DNA from: Volvariella volvacea V23
Lineage: Eukaryota; Basidiomycota; Agaricomycetes; Agaricales; Pluteaceae
Direction of reading: 5' to 3'
DNA: 64,000 nucleotides
Assembly (NCBI GenBank): GCA_000349905.1
Contig: KB722751.1
Location: 20,405-84,404 of the forward strand
Position 1 is the first letter of the stretch; every line of letters starts with the position of its first letter. Below, in pieces: positions 10,001-24,800 of the stretch. The notes under the pieces were generated by a model. The model was not told the DNA's origin. It searched no databases and saw only the letters and a program-made list of their open reading frames with translations. The position numbers were made by a program, and so were the translations under genes.

Positions 10001-12896
10001 GAAAGAAGATAAAGATAGGAGTGAAAGCAGAATTTCACACCTAATCAGCCGCAAGCGCGGAAAGGTAATGACAGATTGATGATTATTCCAAATTACTAAT
10101 GGACATGCAGACTCTCTCTTCGACTGAACCCCGAAAGCCCAAGTCACCCGTTAGTATGCCACCTATCCAAGTTCCGGCGCTGGCAGCAGTTACAGCCGAA
10201 CGCGTCGCACGATTGAAGCCGTCGACCTCTGTTACATCCATACCACCTGCCTCTCCTGCTGTTAGGACCCCTTCAGTGTCATCTAGATTAACTGCACAAA
10301 CTATCAGCTCGATGCAAAAGCAATCTGACTCGTCGTTGCGAAGCCGCACTCACCTACCTACAATTGCTGGCTCCCCTTCCGTTGTAACACCTGGTGGGAA
10401 CAACACGATTCCCCTAAGACATGACAAAGACCTTGTGCATTCACTCCCAGGGTTTGCGAAGGAGACCCCTACAAAGATACCACGTATATCTAGTCGTACG
10501 TCGGCTGTCGTTTCCCCCCCTCCTGGAAAACCACTTGCTTCTGGTCTTCAGGCTAGAAGGACAAGCACAAACCCACCAGCGCCTTCCTCCGCCAATCCTT
10601 CGCCTACATCCATACCTATCAATGAATTCGGTGTAATAGAGAGCGGCGATAGTGGCTCCACAGGGAAAACGCCAGTACGACAGGCATCCATCAGAGCCTC
10701 TCCTTCTATCGTATCGCGTGTCCCACGTCAGTCCTCTGGTACAACCTTGTCAAGTGGGGTTCTCCCTCGTAAGAGCAATAGGGATTCTATTTCATTCGGT
10801 ATCCGAAAGGCATCGACAGGTTCTGTCAATTCCGTATCCACCCCAGCTGCCGTAGCCACCGAGTCTACGAATGCTCACCCCCGATTTTCTGCGTTATCAC
10901 CTTCGAAGGGTTTGAAATTTTTAAGCCCCAAAGTTTCACTAAGTAACGCGCGACCATCAGCTTCAACTGCACCACCGGTTTACCGCACAACGGATACACC
11001 ATCTTCAAGTCGTCAATCGATATCCACTCCCTCTCCTGCACCAAGCTCAATTGATGAGGAGGAGCTACTTGGGGACGAAGAAATGATGCATTACATCCGC
11101 AAGCAGCAAGCGAAAAAGCTGGCCAGTGGTGCCACACAAGAGGAACTGGATGAGATGCTCAAATGGCCAGAGGCTGCTCCACCCGTAGTGCCTGTACCGC
11201 CCCAAGGTTTGCTTTACTATTGCTACCATAGCTCTGCTTTGACCTTCGATTTCAGAGGTGCTCAGATTACAACCGCATTACCTATCCGAGTATGAGCGGA
11301 AAGAGATTCTTGACTATCCGAATATTTACTGCATTGGAGCGCATAGTAAGAAGAAGATGGCCGTGCTTGACGACTCAACCAACAACTACAGTTACGACGA
11401 CGAGCGAGGAGATTATCAAGTCGTCAACCACGATCACCTCGCCTATCGATACGAAGTTGTGGGTTCCCTGGGGAAGGGTTCTTTTGGCCAAGTTCTCCAC
11501 TGTCGCGACCACTGTACAGGAGAAAGTGTGGCAGTGAAAATTATCCGTAATAAAAAAAGGTTTCACCATCAAGCCCTCGTGGAAATCAAAATATTGGATA
11601 GTCTTCGTAAATGGGTATGTTCTCATACGATTTCTAATCCTTTAATTAATTCTTTCTAGGACGCAGAAGAGAGACACCACGTTATTAAGATGACCGAGCA
11701 CTTCTACTTCCGTAACCACCTCTGTATTGCGACAGAACTATTGAGCATCAACCTATACGAGTTGATAAAGGCCAATGGATTTGCAGGTTTCACGACATCT
11801 TTGATTCGTCGATTTACCGGTCAGATGCTGATGTCGCTTTCGCTAATGAGACATCACCGAATTGTTCATTGCGACCTGAAGCCTGAGGTACGTGTTACTG
11901 AAATGAACGGAACACAACTCACTGGTTTATAGAATGTGCTACTACGCCATCCCACGAAGAGTGCGATCAAGGTTATTGATTTTGGAAGTAGTTGCTTTGA
12001 GCACGAGAAAAGTGAGTTCATAACGCAAATTATTAATATTGCCTCACTCAAGAAAATGTCAGTTTATACGTATATCCAAAGTCGTTTTTACCGCTCGCCT
12101 GAGGTGATCCTAGGCATGAACTACCATATGGCCATTGATATGTGGAGCTTGGGTTGCATCTTGGCTGAACTATACACTGGTTATCCTATTTTCCCTGGAG
12201 AGAACGAGCAAGAGCAATTATCCTGTATCATGGAGATTTTGGGGGTCCCTGATAAAGAATTTGTTAATCGGAGTTCACGAAAGAAACTGTTTTTTGGTAT
12301 GTGTGTTGCTATTGTTGCAACTGCAGCTATACTCAACACGCCTAGACGTCAATGGTGCGCCACGGATCGTCACCAACTCTAAAGGACGACGCCGTATCCC
12401 AGGAAGCAAATCATTGACAAAAGTGCTCGGTAATTGCAAGGACGAAGATTTTGTGGACTTCATTGCGAAATGCCTAGTATGGGACCCCGAACGTCGCATG
12501 AAACCTCAAGCGGCCATGCGCCACCCTTTTGTTACAGCCGGTCGGAGGCAACGACCTATTGCTACGCCTTCTTCGAACGCTAAATCCTCCTCAACATCTA
12601 GTCTTAGCGGGAGCAGGACCAAGCAATTACTTGAAACTCCTAAGAAATCTCTCATCAGCGCACCTACGCCCCTTACGGCTCGTGCGTCCCGAACTGTAAC
12701 CAATGGCGTTCCAGCGACCCCCGGCTCCTCTCATGCGCCTAATGTTAGTTCGACTTCTCGCTCGTTCCGCTCCTCTCAAACCCAGGGGCTTTCTGCTTAT
12801 CACACCAGTCGGACGCTGAGTGGCTATGCAGTACGTCCTTTCCCTGACACCTTTGAGCCCTCCTTAACCCCTGCCCAGAGCACAGCCACTAAGTGA
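7005..12896 (+). CDS. DYRK-family protein kinase, Pom1-like, very large
   Basis: A Ser/Thr/Tyr dual-specificity kinase of the CMGC/DYRK family. Nine exons join in frame: 7005-7151, 7209-7637, 7686-10064, 10111-11206, 11256-11614, 11660-11887, 11933-12011, 12063-12296, 12346-12896, giving about 1833 aa. Residues 1 to about 1350 are Ser/Pro/Thr-rich, basic and apparently disordered. Then comes the DYRK-homology box ([19 protein letters not shown]) and the kinase domain from about residue 1415: P-loop GKGSFGQV, catalytic lysine in VAVKIIR, catalytic loop HCDLKPEN, DFGSSC, and the activation-loop YTY whose second Tyr is autophosphorylated in DYRKs. In fission yeast Pom1 forms cell-tip gradients that time mitosis and place the septum; such a role here is inference. 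Another DYRK subclass is possible. Confidence 0.9.
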
Positions 12897-13071
12897 CCCC
12901 ATTTGGATAGTTAGACCAAGCTATTTCAAGAAAGCTGGCCTTATACCCTTGGTCCGCTGTATTCCAGAGCATTATAGTATTCCTTCTTCTTTTATCCTGT
13001 TGTCACTTGCTTTTTATATCGCATAGCTCTTTTCATCTGCTATAATGGGTACATTGAGGCCAATATCTTAA
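12897..13071. other. Convergent 3' intergenic region (175 bp)
   Basis: Lies between the stop codons of the DYRK kinase (+) and the mitochondrial kinase (-). T-rich, no frame of note; it presumably carries both 3' ends. Confidence 0.5.
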
Positions 13072-14521
13072 TCAAATCGCTGAATCCCCGGCCTCGTCCA
13101 AACACCGAAGCTTAACATAGACATCACTCCCTGACAGAGGTAGCAAATGAGGCACTGTTAACACACGAGACAAACTCAACCTACCCCAGCCCTCTAATGA
13201 TACTAAGCTGAGAGAACCTCCAAAATAGCTGGGTCGCATTAGTGGGAGAACCCAGAAGCTGCAACAATTCATACCTTGCATATAATCTGCTCATGGGTAG
13301 TCCGTAACCCAACCCAGCAATCTTACCCAATCCTCGTTGTATGCCCTGACCTGTGATCTCTTCAAAGGCAGATAGAGGCCCATTAGAACCTTCGTCTAAC
13401 TGGATGGACTCATCCCTGCCGGCAGTGGTGAAGGCGTAGGAGAATATTCGCTGCATATGTTCTCTGGATACACCACCACCTTGGTCACGTATACGAATCG
13501 AAAAGAATGCGGGGTCAACTATGGTGTCGTGTGTTCGGGGTGGTGGAGGGGACAATGTAATATGGATAGGAGGCAGCATTGGCCCATTTGACCGAGAGTG
13601 GTGCTCTACTGTCGCACGAAACGCATTCTTGAGCACTTCAGTGAGAATGTATTCCAGGTGAACTGGGACATAACTGATCCATATAAATAAATGGTTAGTC
13701 TCGATGTAAGATCTGCTCTTACGCACGCAAAAGTAGCAGTGGTGTGCCCATCAACACGAATTTCTGGGGTAATCCCGTAAGATGCATTACATAGATCGGC
13801 AACAAAGGACCCGCACATCTCAATCATTTTCTTGGGGCAACAGTGGAGATCGACGACACCATACTCCTTGGCATCTGCCTCTGAATCAAGAAATGCACGA
13901 GATAGGGCAATATGTTGTTCAGCAATTAATCGAACAGATATCCTGTTGCGTATGGCGCCATCTAGGAATTGTCCGATTTGTGCAGGGGCCATATACTTCG
14001 AACACTCCTGGAACCTAGGGGAAGGAGTTAATCCACTGGGACGGGCCCTGGGTGTGAAATACTATTCACCCTTTAGCCATGGTGGGGATGTCGTCTGCGT
14101 GGCTCTGAACAAGCTGCTCTAACTGGGATACGAACTGCAAGTTTTGTTCCAAGGTTTTGACTGCTGGATAAGTTGCAAGCCAGTGAAAGCTTTGTCTGAA
14201 AGAATTCAAGGTCTTTGCAATGTAGGGATTGGTCCCGACGATGAACGGTAGTCCCTCAAGCGAACGAACTCTGGTCGCCAACCTACGAGGTATTTCCGTT
14301 AATGTGTAGGATACGCTAGAAAGGAGTGACTCGGGAGTAAGAGGACGGCCAAAGGACAGTAATGTAGCCAAGTTGATGGGACGGGGTGGTGACGAAGCAT
14401 AGTTAAGCAGCAATTCGGCAACCTCTGCTGAAGTGGGTTGAGGAATGCGAGAGTAGAGCCGCCGAGGATAGTGGAGGGATCGAAAATAACGTGTTTGGAC
14501 GCGAGAGACTGCTGTGAACAT
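13072..14521 (-). CDS. Mitochondrial pyruvate/branched-chain dehydrogenase kinase
   Basis: A PDK/BCKDK-family protein kinase of the mitochondrial matrix that phosphorylates and switches off a 2-oxoacid dehydrogenase complex. The start is the ATG at 14521, giving a basic, Arg-rich presequence-like N-terminus (MFTAVSRVQTRYFRSLHYPR). The alpha-helical domain lies in the first exon, which ends at 14070, and in exon 13727-14014. The GHKL ATPase domain shows the N-box (EVLKNAFRATVEHH), G1 box (IRDQGGGV) and G2 box (GLGYGLPMSRLYARYFGG, created by a splice join). Introns: 14015-14069, 13674-13726 and two near the 3' end. The C-terminus reads ..DVYVKLRCLDEAGDSAI. The sequence does not settle PDK versus BCKDK. 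Tail-to-tail with the DYRK kinase; 134 bp downstream of rpt1 on the same strand. Confidence 0.88.
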
Positions 14522-14655
14522 CTGCTGGTCCTTCACCAGGGAGGCAGAAAAGACTAAATGAGACTTGGGATCTGTCTACATACGTGTGCTATTATAACAA
14601 GAGGACCAAACAAAGACGAACAATCGACACAATCCATCCAACAAATGTTAAACAT

Positions 14656-16587
<1,932 letters not shown>

Positions 16588-16733
16588 AGTCAAGGTCAAG
16601 GTCAAGGTCAAGGTTAGCAAGCAATATGCGGTGGACATGACGCGTCGTCTATCCCTAGCCACGTGACTGCGGAAGACGCCGACTGATTGATTTGGAGTTG
16701 TCCCTCCTCACTCTACGTATTCCTGCAAACACC
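16588..16733. promoter_or_regulatory. Bidirectional RPT1/VMA1 promoter with E-box and hexamer repeat
   Basis: 146 bp between two divergent ATGs. It holds four perfect CAAGGT units (16591-16614) three bases upstream of the RPT1 ATG, an ACGCGT, and a CACGTG E-box at 16660-16665 extended to CACGTGAC. Binding by bHLH proteins is inference from motif identity only. Confidence 0.5.
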
Positions 16734-19104
16734 ATGGCTGGCGCACTACAGAATGCTCGACGGGACCTACCCAAGATCAGAGACGAGGATCGAGAAAGCA
16801 GATTCGGTCAAGTCTTTGGCGTATCAGGACCTGTTGTTATCGCAGAAAACATGGTTGGTGCTGCAATGTATGAATTGGTCCGTGTCGGGCATGATGAACT
16901 CGTAGGAGGTTCGCCGTTGATGCACATTGGTATTCTCGAATTTAATACAGTAAAATCTCAGAGGTTATTCGAATTGAAGGAGACAAAGCTACCATCCAGG
17001 TTTACGAAGAGACTTCCGGTGTTACTGTTGGGGATCCAGTCTTGAGAACAGGCAAGCCATTGAGTGTTGAATTGGGACCAGGTTTGTCAGCTGTTAGGTC
17101 TTAATCACTCACTCACTGCTCTATTAGGTCTTATGGGAAACATCGTTGATGGGATTCAGCGACCCCTGCGTGTAATCTCCTCCTGCTCCCTCGCTAATTC
17201 TCGTACTCAATGTGATTCTGCAGTCTATCCAAGAATTATCCAAATCAATCTATATTCCGCGCGGAATCAATACAGATGCGCTGGATCGCTCTGTGCAATG
17301 GGACTTTACTCCAGCGAGCTTCAAAGTATATTCCACCTTTGACCTACTGAATGCATCAAGGCTCACACGAAGGGTAGGTTGGAGATCATATCGCAGGTGG
17401 AGATATATTTGGTGGGGTATACGAAAACTCTTTAGTGGATAACCACAAGATTATGCTCTCGCCTCGCGCTTTGGGAACAATTACTCACATCGCTGAAAAA
17501 GGAAGCTACTCCGTGAATGTGAGTCCAATACCCGCTTTCTGGGATGCATTTGCCTAATATCCTCTTATCTAGGACATAGTTCTAGAGACCGAGTTCGAAG
17601 GCAAGACAAGCAAGCACACAATGATGCAGCTATGGCCCGTTCGAGCTCCTCGACCGGTAGCAGAGAAGCAAACCGCCGACCATCCTTTGCTAACAGGCCA
17701 ACGTATTCTTGATGCGCTTTTTCCGTACGCTCAAGGCAATACTTGTTCATGCTGCATACTTACGCGCGTGTTAGGTGTGTGCAGGGAGGAACCACGGCAA
17801 TACCAGGGGCTTTTGGCTGTGGCAAAACCGTCATCTCTCAAGCTCTATCAAAGTATTCAAATAGTGATATTATCATCTACGTCGGTTGTGGAGAACGTGG
17901 CAATGAGGTTAGTTCCCTTAGTCATTGGCCTCAAGGCCCCACACTCATATCAACAGATGGCTGAGGTTCTAATGGAGGTACGAAATTACTTACTCCTCCT
18001 TGAACACGGATTGAGCCCATACATGATAGTTCCCCGAATTGACAATGGATGTCGGTGACAGGCAGGAACCGATCATGAAGCGAACTACATTGGTTGCGAA
18101 CACTTCAAACATGCCCGTAGCTGCTCGTGAGGCATCAATTTACACTGGAATCACATTATCAGAATATTTCCGCGATCAAGGCAATAATGTAGCGATGATG
18201 GCTGATTCAACCTCGCGGTGGGCAGAGGCCTTGCGTGAAATATCCGGTCGGCTGGCAGAAATGCCTGCCGACTCTGGCTATCCCGCATACCTGGGTACAA
18301 AGCTTGCAAGTTTTTACGAACGTGCTGGAAAGGTTATTTGCCTTGGCAACCCAGTAAGACAAGGCACCGTATCCATTGTTGGCGCGTTAGTAAAGCATTA
18401 ATGTACGCTTCAATTTAGCTCATCTGCTTTTTTCAGGGTATCGCCTCCTGGTGGTGATTTCTCTGACCCTGTCACATCAGCCACGCTTGGTATTGTCCAG
18501 GTATTCTGGGGCTTGGACAAGAAACTCGCTCAACGGAAGCACTTCCCATCTGTCAATTGGTCCGTCTCTTACTCCAAATACACCAAGGTCCTTGAACCAT
18601 ACTATGAATCTACGGAGCCTGGATTTGTTGAGCTCCGTACGAAGACGAAGGAGATTCTTCAGAAAGAAGAAGACCTTGCGGAAATTGTTCAGCTTGTAGG
18701 CAAAAGTGCACTTGGCGAGAATGACAAGATCACCCTGGAAGTTGCGAGGATGCTGAAGGATGATTTCTTGCAGCAAAATGGCATGAGTGAATATGATCGG
18801 TACTGTCCATTCTACAAGACAAGTGCTATGCTGCGAAACTTCGTTGGATTCCACGATGCTGCCATCCGAGCTGTTACCCAAGGAGACCTCACATATAATA
18901 AGATCAAGGATGCAGCTGGGGATATTATTTTCAAGTTGTCACAGATGAAATTCGAGGTTTGTCTAAATGTTTAGGGCAAGTTACCAATTTGCTCACACTA
19001 TCGCGTATTGTCAGTCTCCATCACAAGGCAAAGCCTCCATAAAGCAGAAACTTGATACGCTACATAGCGAGATCCAAGACAGATTCCGTCAATTAGCAGA
19101 GTAA
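16734..19104 (+). CDS. VMA1: V-type ATPase catalytic subunit A
   Basis: Subunit A of the V1 sector of the vacuolar proton pump. It hydrolyses ATP to acidify vacuoles and endosomes. From the start at 16734 the protein opens [20 protein letters not shown]. Later blocks include [11 protein letters not shown] (the A-subunit non-homologous region), the P-loop [12 protein letters not shown] (about 17805-17840), [10 protein letters not shown], the catalytic-site [19 protein letters not shown], and [13 protein letters not shown]; it ends QDRFRQLAE. There are about ten introns, the first after LVGE. The P-loop continues directly from GCGKT into VISQ, so the intein present at this position in yeast Vma1 is absent. 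Length matches the family (about 615 aa). Convergent with MOD5 across a 681-bp gap. Confidence 0.96.
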
Positions 19105-19785
19105 TTTGGAGGATTTTTAATCAGCAACCACTATAAGGACGATGTATATCTTCGCGTTGGAATTATCACTAGTGTCGTCTTTAACTCTCGTTCTTGATGA
19201 CCAACTCCAATTCACACAAGGGCCTTGATATATTTGGCATCAACGTGCTGTTCATCCATTCCCATCCATTCGTATGCTAGCTACAAAGGTAATTCTGGCA
19301 AGTCGATGAAAATTGGGCTGGAGAGTCAATAAAAAACAGTGAGAACGTACGCCCAATTCAAAGCACAGCGGTGAAGGAAGTACTGTTGTAGCTATACTAG
19401 ACGACAAGAGTTATTCACGTGCTGAAATTGCGAGCCCTATGAAAGCGAACGTATGCCTATGCAACCCATTATCGTAAATCTAGCGCTTTGTTCTAAACTG
19501 GGATGCCTCAAGTGTGGCAGTAGAAATACTCCTCGATAAATTATGCAACGGTATTCAGCCTTGCACTATAGCGACGATTGCCCGGTATTCTGAGCTACGC
19601 AAAGCGAGATAGTTGGTGCATTGGACAAAACATTGTCCTTGTGCGGTAGATATCTACTTGGCCCCGCCGGACGTGTCGAAGGTTGAGGAATGAATCAGGT
19701 ATTTTTGATACACTATTGATTACAACCAAAGTGTCTTTCCACGAATTAGAGTAAAATTAGCCATAACTACGTAGTGCTTGTTCAT
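19105..19785. other. Convergent intergenic region, no gene found
   Basis: 681 bp between the VMA1 and MOD5 stop codons, unusually long for a tail-to-tail gap in this window. CG content is normal, unlike the repeat island. All frames are short. No tRNA-type internal promoter boxes were recognised. A non-coding RNA or a small spliced gene cannot be excluded. Confidence 0.4.
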
Positions 19786-21539
19786 TCAAGTCGCAAGAGA
19801 TCCCTCCTTTTTCCTCCTTGCCATTTTCCGATGGGTTTTTGTGCGTATATGAGCCTCCCACTCCTTGCCTTCTTCGATCATTACGGGTTGTTCACGATGA
19901 GTAGTGCAAGTGCTACATATCAGTTTGCGTCTGGCAGCAAGGATTTCTGATGGTCTGTGAACCAAGAATTAATATCAGTTTGGGACGATAGCACGAAGCT
20001 TACGATGTATTCTTTGGCAATACTGAAAGTAGCGCTCGAGCGTTTTCCGAGAGCGACAAGGGATCAACTAGTTTACTTCCTCCCAAAAATGCTGCTCAGT
20101 ATCAGCACATTTACGTAAATCGCTAGACAAACTTTACTTTACCTTTGGTGATACCCACAGCTGGATTGAGAACACACTCCTGCCACTTTAATCCCAGCAC
20201 TAGAAAAAATTGTAAGATCATCTACAGGATACTGCTCCTGTAGTACCTGTCGCATCGAGGAGATATGTCGATACCACCTCAGAACCTGACGCACGGTTCG
20301 CAGAGTGGGCAGCCGGAAGGAATTTGTTACGTAGCCATGACACTTGTCGACGAGCATATTGTCGGGTCGAAAGTTTCATCCGTTGGACGGCCTCATCAAA
20401 TAACTTGTCGGTGGGATCAGTCGTGTTGAGGTAACGATGGAATTCCTTATACCCTATTACGTTCCATCAACTGCTAGTGTATAACACCTTGTCAGTCTTA
20501 CCTATGGTCTGATAAATTCCCAATGTATAATCGATTGATGTTGGCTGGCCTGCGGCATGATGTTGGTCGGAAGCTAGCATCTGCAACGCCTGTATCTCTT
20601 TAACAAGCCCCCGCTAGAGCAAGTCAAGAATAGACACCACTCTCAAAAGACGAAGACTGACCTCAATCATCATATCGACACGAGAGTCTAACCGATCGTC
20701 CAAAACTGATTGCTCAGCCCACAACCAAAAGCATAGCGTCTCGAACCTATAGTCAACGTATATGAGATAATGCTCAGCGACCTTGATTGGCGTGCAGACC
20801 GAGGCAGACTTGCAGTGAGGTCCCCTGCTTGTTCTGCTATTATGCAACTCGGTTTGCGACCCGTTTCTTTGACGATTTCAAGGCTCCTTAAAACTTTACG
20901 CGTATCACGCCAATGCCATCGAGTTGCGACAGCAGGGTCAATGCATGAAAGTAATTCGTGCAGTTGAAAGGCTTTCTCCGGTTCAACTGAGGCGGAGGGT
21001 GGATGAGTGGGCAAATTCTCGAATAATTCTTTGAGCATGGAAGGCAAGGCATCGACAATAGTTTGGATTTCTGGGGATATGCTTTGCGGTTGCGTATCGC
21101 GGTGACGAGAAGCAAGGCGGTTTGGAAAAATCAAGTGTTGCATCCAATATGCTGTTCCGCCGACGACGATGGGTATTTCGGATTTGTCGTGTGTATCTTG
21201 AATCTGTAGGTTTTGCATTACAAGCCGCATGCAAGGTGAAGAAACTGGACAGACTGTTTTGATGGCATCTTCCACCCATTCGCCAACTGTATACTGCTCT
21301 CCAGGTTCCTTGAATGCCATGAGAAGGTGTTCGACACCCTTTCTATCCTCTATAGGCATCTTGTTCGTTATTATGTCCATCCCACGATACACCTGCATGG
21401 AGTCAGCGTTGATGATCTTGGCGCCCTTCCATCCGAGACTCGTAGAAGATTGACTAAGAGACAAAGCCAGCTCTACAGCGAGGTTGGATTTGCCAACACC
21501 AGTAGTTCCACAGATAGCGATGATTGGACGAAGTGCCAT
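19786..21539 (-). CDS. MOD5: tRNA dimethylallyltransferase (isopentenyltransferase)
   Basis: Transfers dimethylallyl from DMAPP to N6 of A37 in tRNAs reading UNN codons; in yeast Mod5 acts in cytosol, nucleus and mitochondria. Seen: P-loop ICGTTGVGKSNLAVELA, the substrate motif INADSMQVYRGMDIITNK, VVGGTAYWMQ, DPAVATRWHWRDTRKVLRSLE, FETLCFWLWAE then LDDRLDSRVD, and STRQYARRQVSWLRN. A C-terminal U1-type C2H2 finger (CSTC..HIRTKTH) is characteristic of the eukaryotic enzymes. Introns near 20800, 20630, 20490, 20220, 20120 and 20000 join in frame. The start is the ATG at 21539; a longer N-terminal frame has no ATG. The sequence up to 21878 carries a TATATATAAATA stretch at about 21828. High confidence. 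Confidence 0.94.
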
Positions 21540-21878
21540 AGAATACTTGTGTTGCTTATACAGTAATCCAGGTCTACTTATTAGGTACAAGTGGGGTAAA
21601 GGCCTCTAACTCTAACAACTCTAACAAATAATGTGCTCCCATATGTGGCATGTCCCAGCAACTCCAAGTCTGATATAAGTAAGAAGTGTAGGAACGCGAT
21701 GCATTGGTCATAACGATTAAGCGGTTGCTTGAAACGATTACATAGGTCGATAATGCGTATGAAAGTGAGGGGGCAAAATAATCTTGCCTCTCTAATTTCC
21801 GGAAAACCCGGAAAGGCAACTGCAGAATATATATAAATATCCTTAGGCAAATCGGTATCACAACGATTCGAGCCACGT
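21540..21878. promoter_or_regulatory. MOD5 upstream region / 3' flank of the PHD gene
   Basis: 339 bp between the MOD5 ATG and the stop of the upstream gene on the same strand. It contains a TA-rich TATA-like element near 21828-21841 and no supported frame. Confidence 0.4.
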
Positions 21879-24800
21879 TCACAACTTGGAAGGTGTATCG
21901 GTTGTGCTGGAAATAGCGCCTGCTACTTTGGGGCTTCCATTTTGTGTGCGGGTGTTACCCAGCCGGGGTGGAAGGCGGATCTTTAGTGATGGCGTGGTTG
22001 GGGCGGAAGGTATATTTGTGGAAAGAGTGCTTGCAGAGGGGGGAATTGTGCTTGTGACTGACAGATTCTGGCCTTGTCGACTTGAAGATACTTTGGCTAC
22101 CCTCTTCTTGACTTTCTCAACCCTCTCCGCGTTATCCCTCTTCTCTGGGTCTGACTTCTGCGTGTTAGCGGAGAGCGTTTCGGGTTCACTCCTCTCCGTT
22201 GCCATTTCGTCATCCCGCTCCTTGCGCTTTCTGCCCCTCTTTTCCCGATCTACTTTACGCCCCTCGTCAGGCTCCTTTTGTAAGGACCGCCGGGAGCGCG
22301 TACGTCTCACAATGATAGTCGCAGGCTATATAATAATGAGTTATCGAATACTTGAAGATTTGGCGCAGCGAACCTTAGCCGGGATGGCGGGGAGTGATTG
22401 AACGATATCACTTGATGAAACGCTTGCAATCAAGGGAGACAAATCTGATTCTTCCACCTGAGAGAATACCTTAAACAGGCGCAGCGCAAGGACGGATAAA
22501 TGTATACCTTAATGTTGATGGGTTTTATAGCAGACAGTGTGGGCTGTGCGTGGGGTGCTAGCATAGAACTAGCAGAATCGTGGACGATGCTTTCCTGACC
22601 AGAGTCCTCAGCGCGTCTCTGGGAATTCTTGGGTAACGGTGTTAGTGTCTTGATCGCTGCTACAAAAGATAGCTTACTCGAGGAGATGCACTAGTGAGGG
22701 TGAGATCATTTTTACTGCGTGACCGTAGTTCCCTCGTGCTTGATTCTGCAGTAATTTGGACAGAAGAACGTTTGCGCCGAGTAGTATGAGTAGAAATCGG
22801 TGCATTGGGCGACTTGACACTTTGTGCTGGAGCAGACTTGATGGCGCCATTTATCGGCGATGATTTAATGGGTAAACGCTGTGATTCAATTCGTAATGGC
22901 AGTGATGTTGCATTAGTGTACATACCTTATTGGTAGATTGGAGGCGGCCCCCCCTGGTGGCACGTGTTCGTAAGCTGGTGTCGAGTTCATCGCCAGTCTG
23001 CACGGCGACATCGATTGTCTTTTTCCCGGACTTTTGTGATATTGACCCTTGGCCAGCCTTGAATAAGCAAAGCGCCTGTCCGCGTATTAGCCTAACGAAC
23101 ACCAGTCCAACTCCTGTCAACCTACCTGTGCCACCCGTATTGCCTCCGGGTCCGGTGTTCGGCTCTCCAGGGGCTCATCCAGGTCTTCCAGTGATGACAG
23201 AGAAGTGAGGGGAGAAGACAATCCAGAACCATTATTATCAAGTTCCCTTTTAGCAGTATTCAAAAGAATATTCGGGAAGAACCCATGAAACCAGCTTACT
23301 TGGAAAGAGGGTTTCTTATCGCATTGATTTTGCTCCAGAAGTCGAGCACTAGAATTCGTTCTGGAACTCTGTACCGCCGACCATTGATTAGCACCTCGTC
23401 AACAGTCAGCTTGTTAGTAGGCTGAATAGATGCCGCCTCTGGTTGGATGACCTCTACATTCCCGTTGTTGAATTGCCTCGGAGCAGTGATTTCGAGAGGA
23501 GGGGCATTCTGTTTCGGGATTCGGCGTTTGGATGGCTAGGGTGACTAGGTTAATGAAAATATCATAATGGATGGTGACCCTACCAGAACTCGCTCTGCAT
23601 GATTCGGGCACATCCACTTTTTGTTGAATAGTGGCATTGATGGAAGAGGTGGATCCAGACAATCAAGGTGCCAATGCAAGTTGCAATAATCACAGGATAT
23701 CATGCTTTTCCAGCCTTCTTGGCCAGTAAATTTGTATGTTGAGCGTCGAGCGCGCTTAGATACTGGTGCCGCGGCCAGACCCGAGGGTAAAGCAGAAGTT
23801 CCACAACGAAAACATAGGACGGGATAGCCATTTCTATCCCGCAAGCGATGTGGTTCTCTGTCTTCCAGCTGACCATGGCGACTGTCCTCTCGTGAGATCC
23901 TAGACGGAGTACCTGACACTACTCCGGACTTACTTCAGCCGTGGTTGCTTAATTTCAGATGTGTCCACATATGCTCCTTTAGGTCCCGTACCAACTAGTT
24001 CGATGTGAAAAGCTGCGAGAATAGTATGATTGAAGGACATACCATCCTTAAAAAAATTACGAACGTCTTCAGGCAGCTGGAACTCCGTGGGGATGGATGT
24101 TTCTACGTGATGTACCAAAGAAGCCAAAAACGACGGTGCAGGTTTCCGTGGAGGATTCTGATGACAATGCTCAATCCTGGCCAGCATAAGTACATGAAAC
24201 ATATGCACCTTTTTGATTGTACAGCTCGGACAATACCATCTGCTGTCCCCTTCATCGATGTGTTCCATCGGGGGGTCAAGACACCACAGATGAAATGCAC
24301 GTGGGCACCCGTCACAGTAAATCAAAGAGCCCTGAGAGCGACAAGATGAACAATGGTCATCGTTGTGTAGCTGAAGGCCGAAGGCAATTCAGAATCAGTG
24401 GCACGAGATGACTGAGAGACAACAGCCGACACACCACATTCACTGGGGGTTCTGGAGACAACAATGATATGCTCTTGGGCTCCTCCTTGATTTTCACCAC
24501 TGCCGGCTCTGTATCCTTCCCTTTTCCTTTTTCCTTCCGTTTACTGCGGCTTGCTGTCGAAGGCTCCAAAATGTTTAGAGACGATGTGGAGCGAGAAAAG
24601 GTGGCTTCGTCGTCAATGATCATTTCTACGTCCGTCTCTGTGGGCGTAATCTTGGTGGGTGTTGGTGATTCGAATTGGAGTGCTGGCCCAAGGCTGGTAG
24701 ATAGAGCACCGTTCTGATGGCGAGCTGATGCACGCTGTGCGCGACCAGTGGTGGAACTGAGCGAGATGCAAGTTTTCGAATGACGTGGGTAACAAACAAT

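Noticed and set aside
21886..22401. 171-codon plus frame
   Set aside because: Antisense shadow of the Lys/Arg-rich C-terminal part of the PHD gene.
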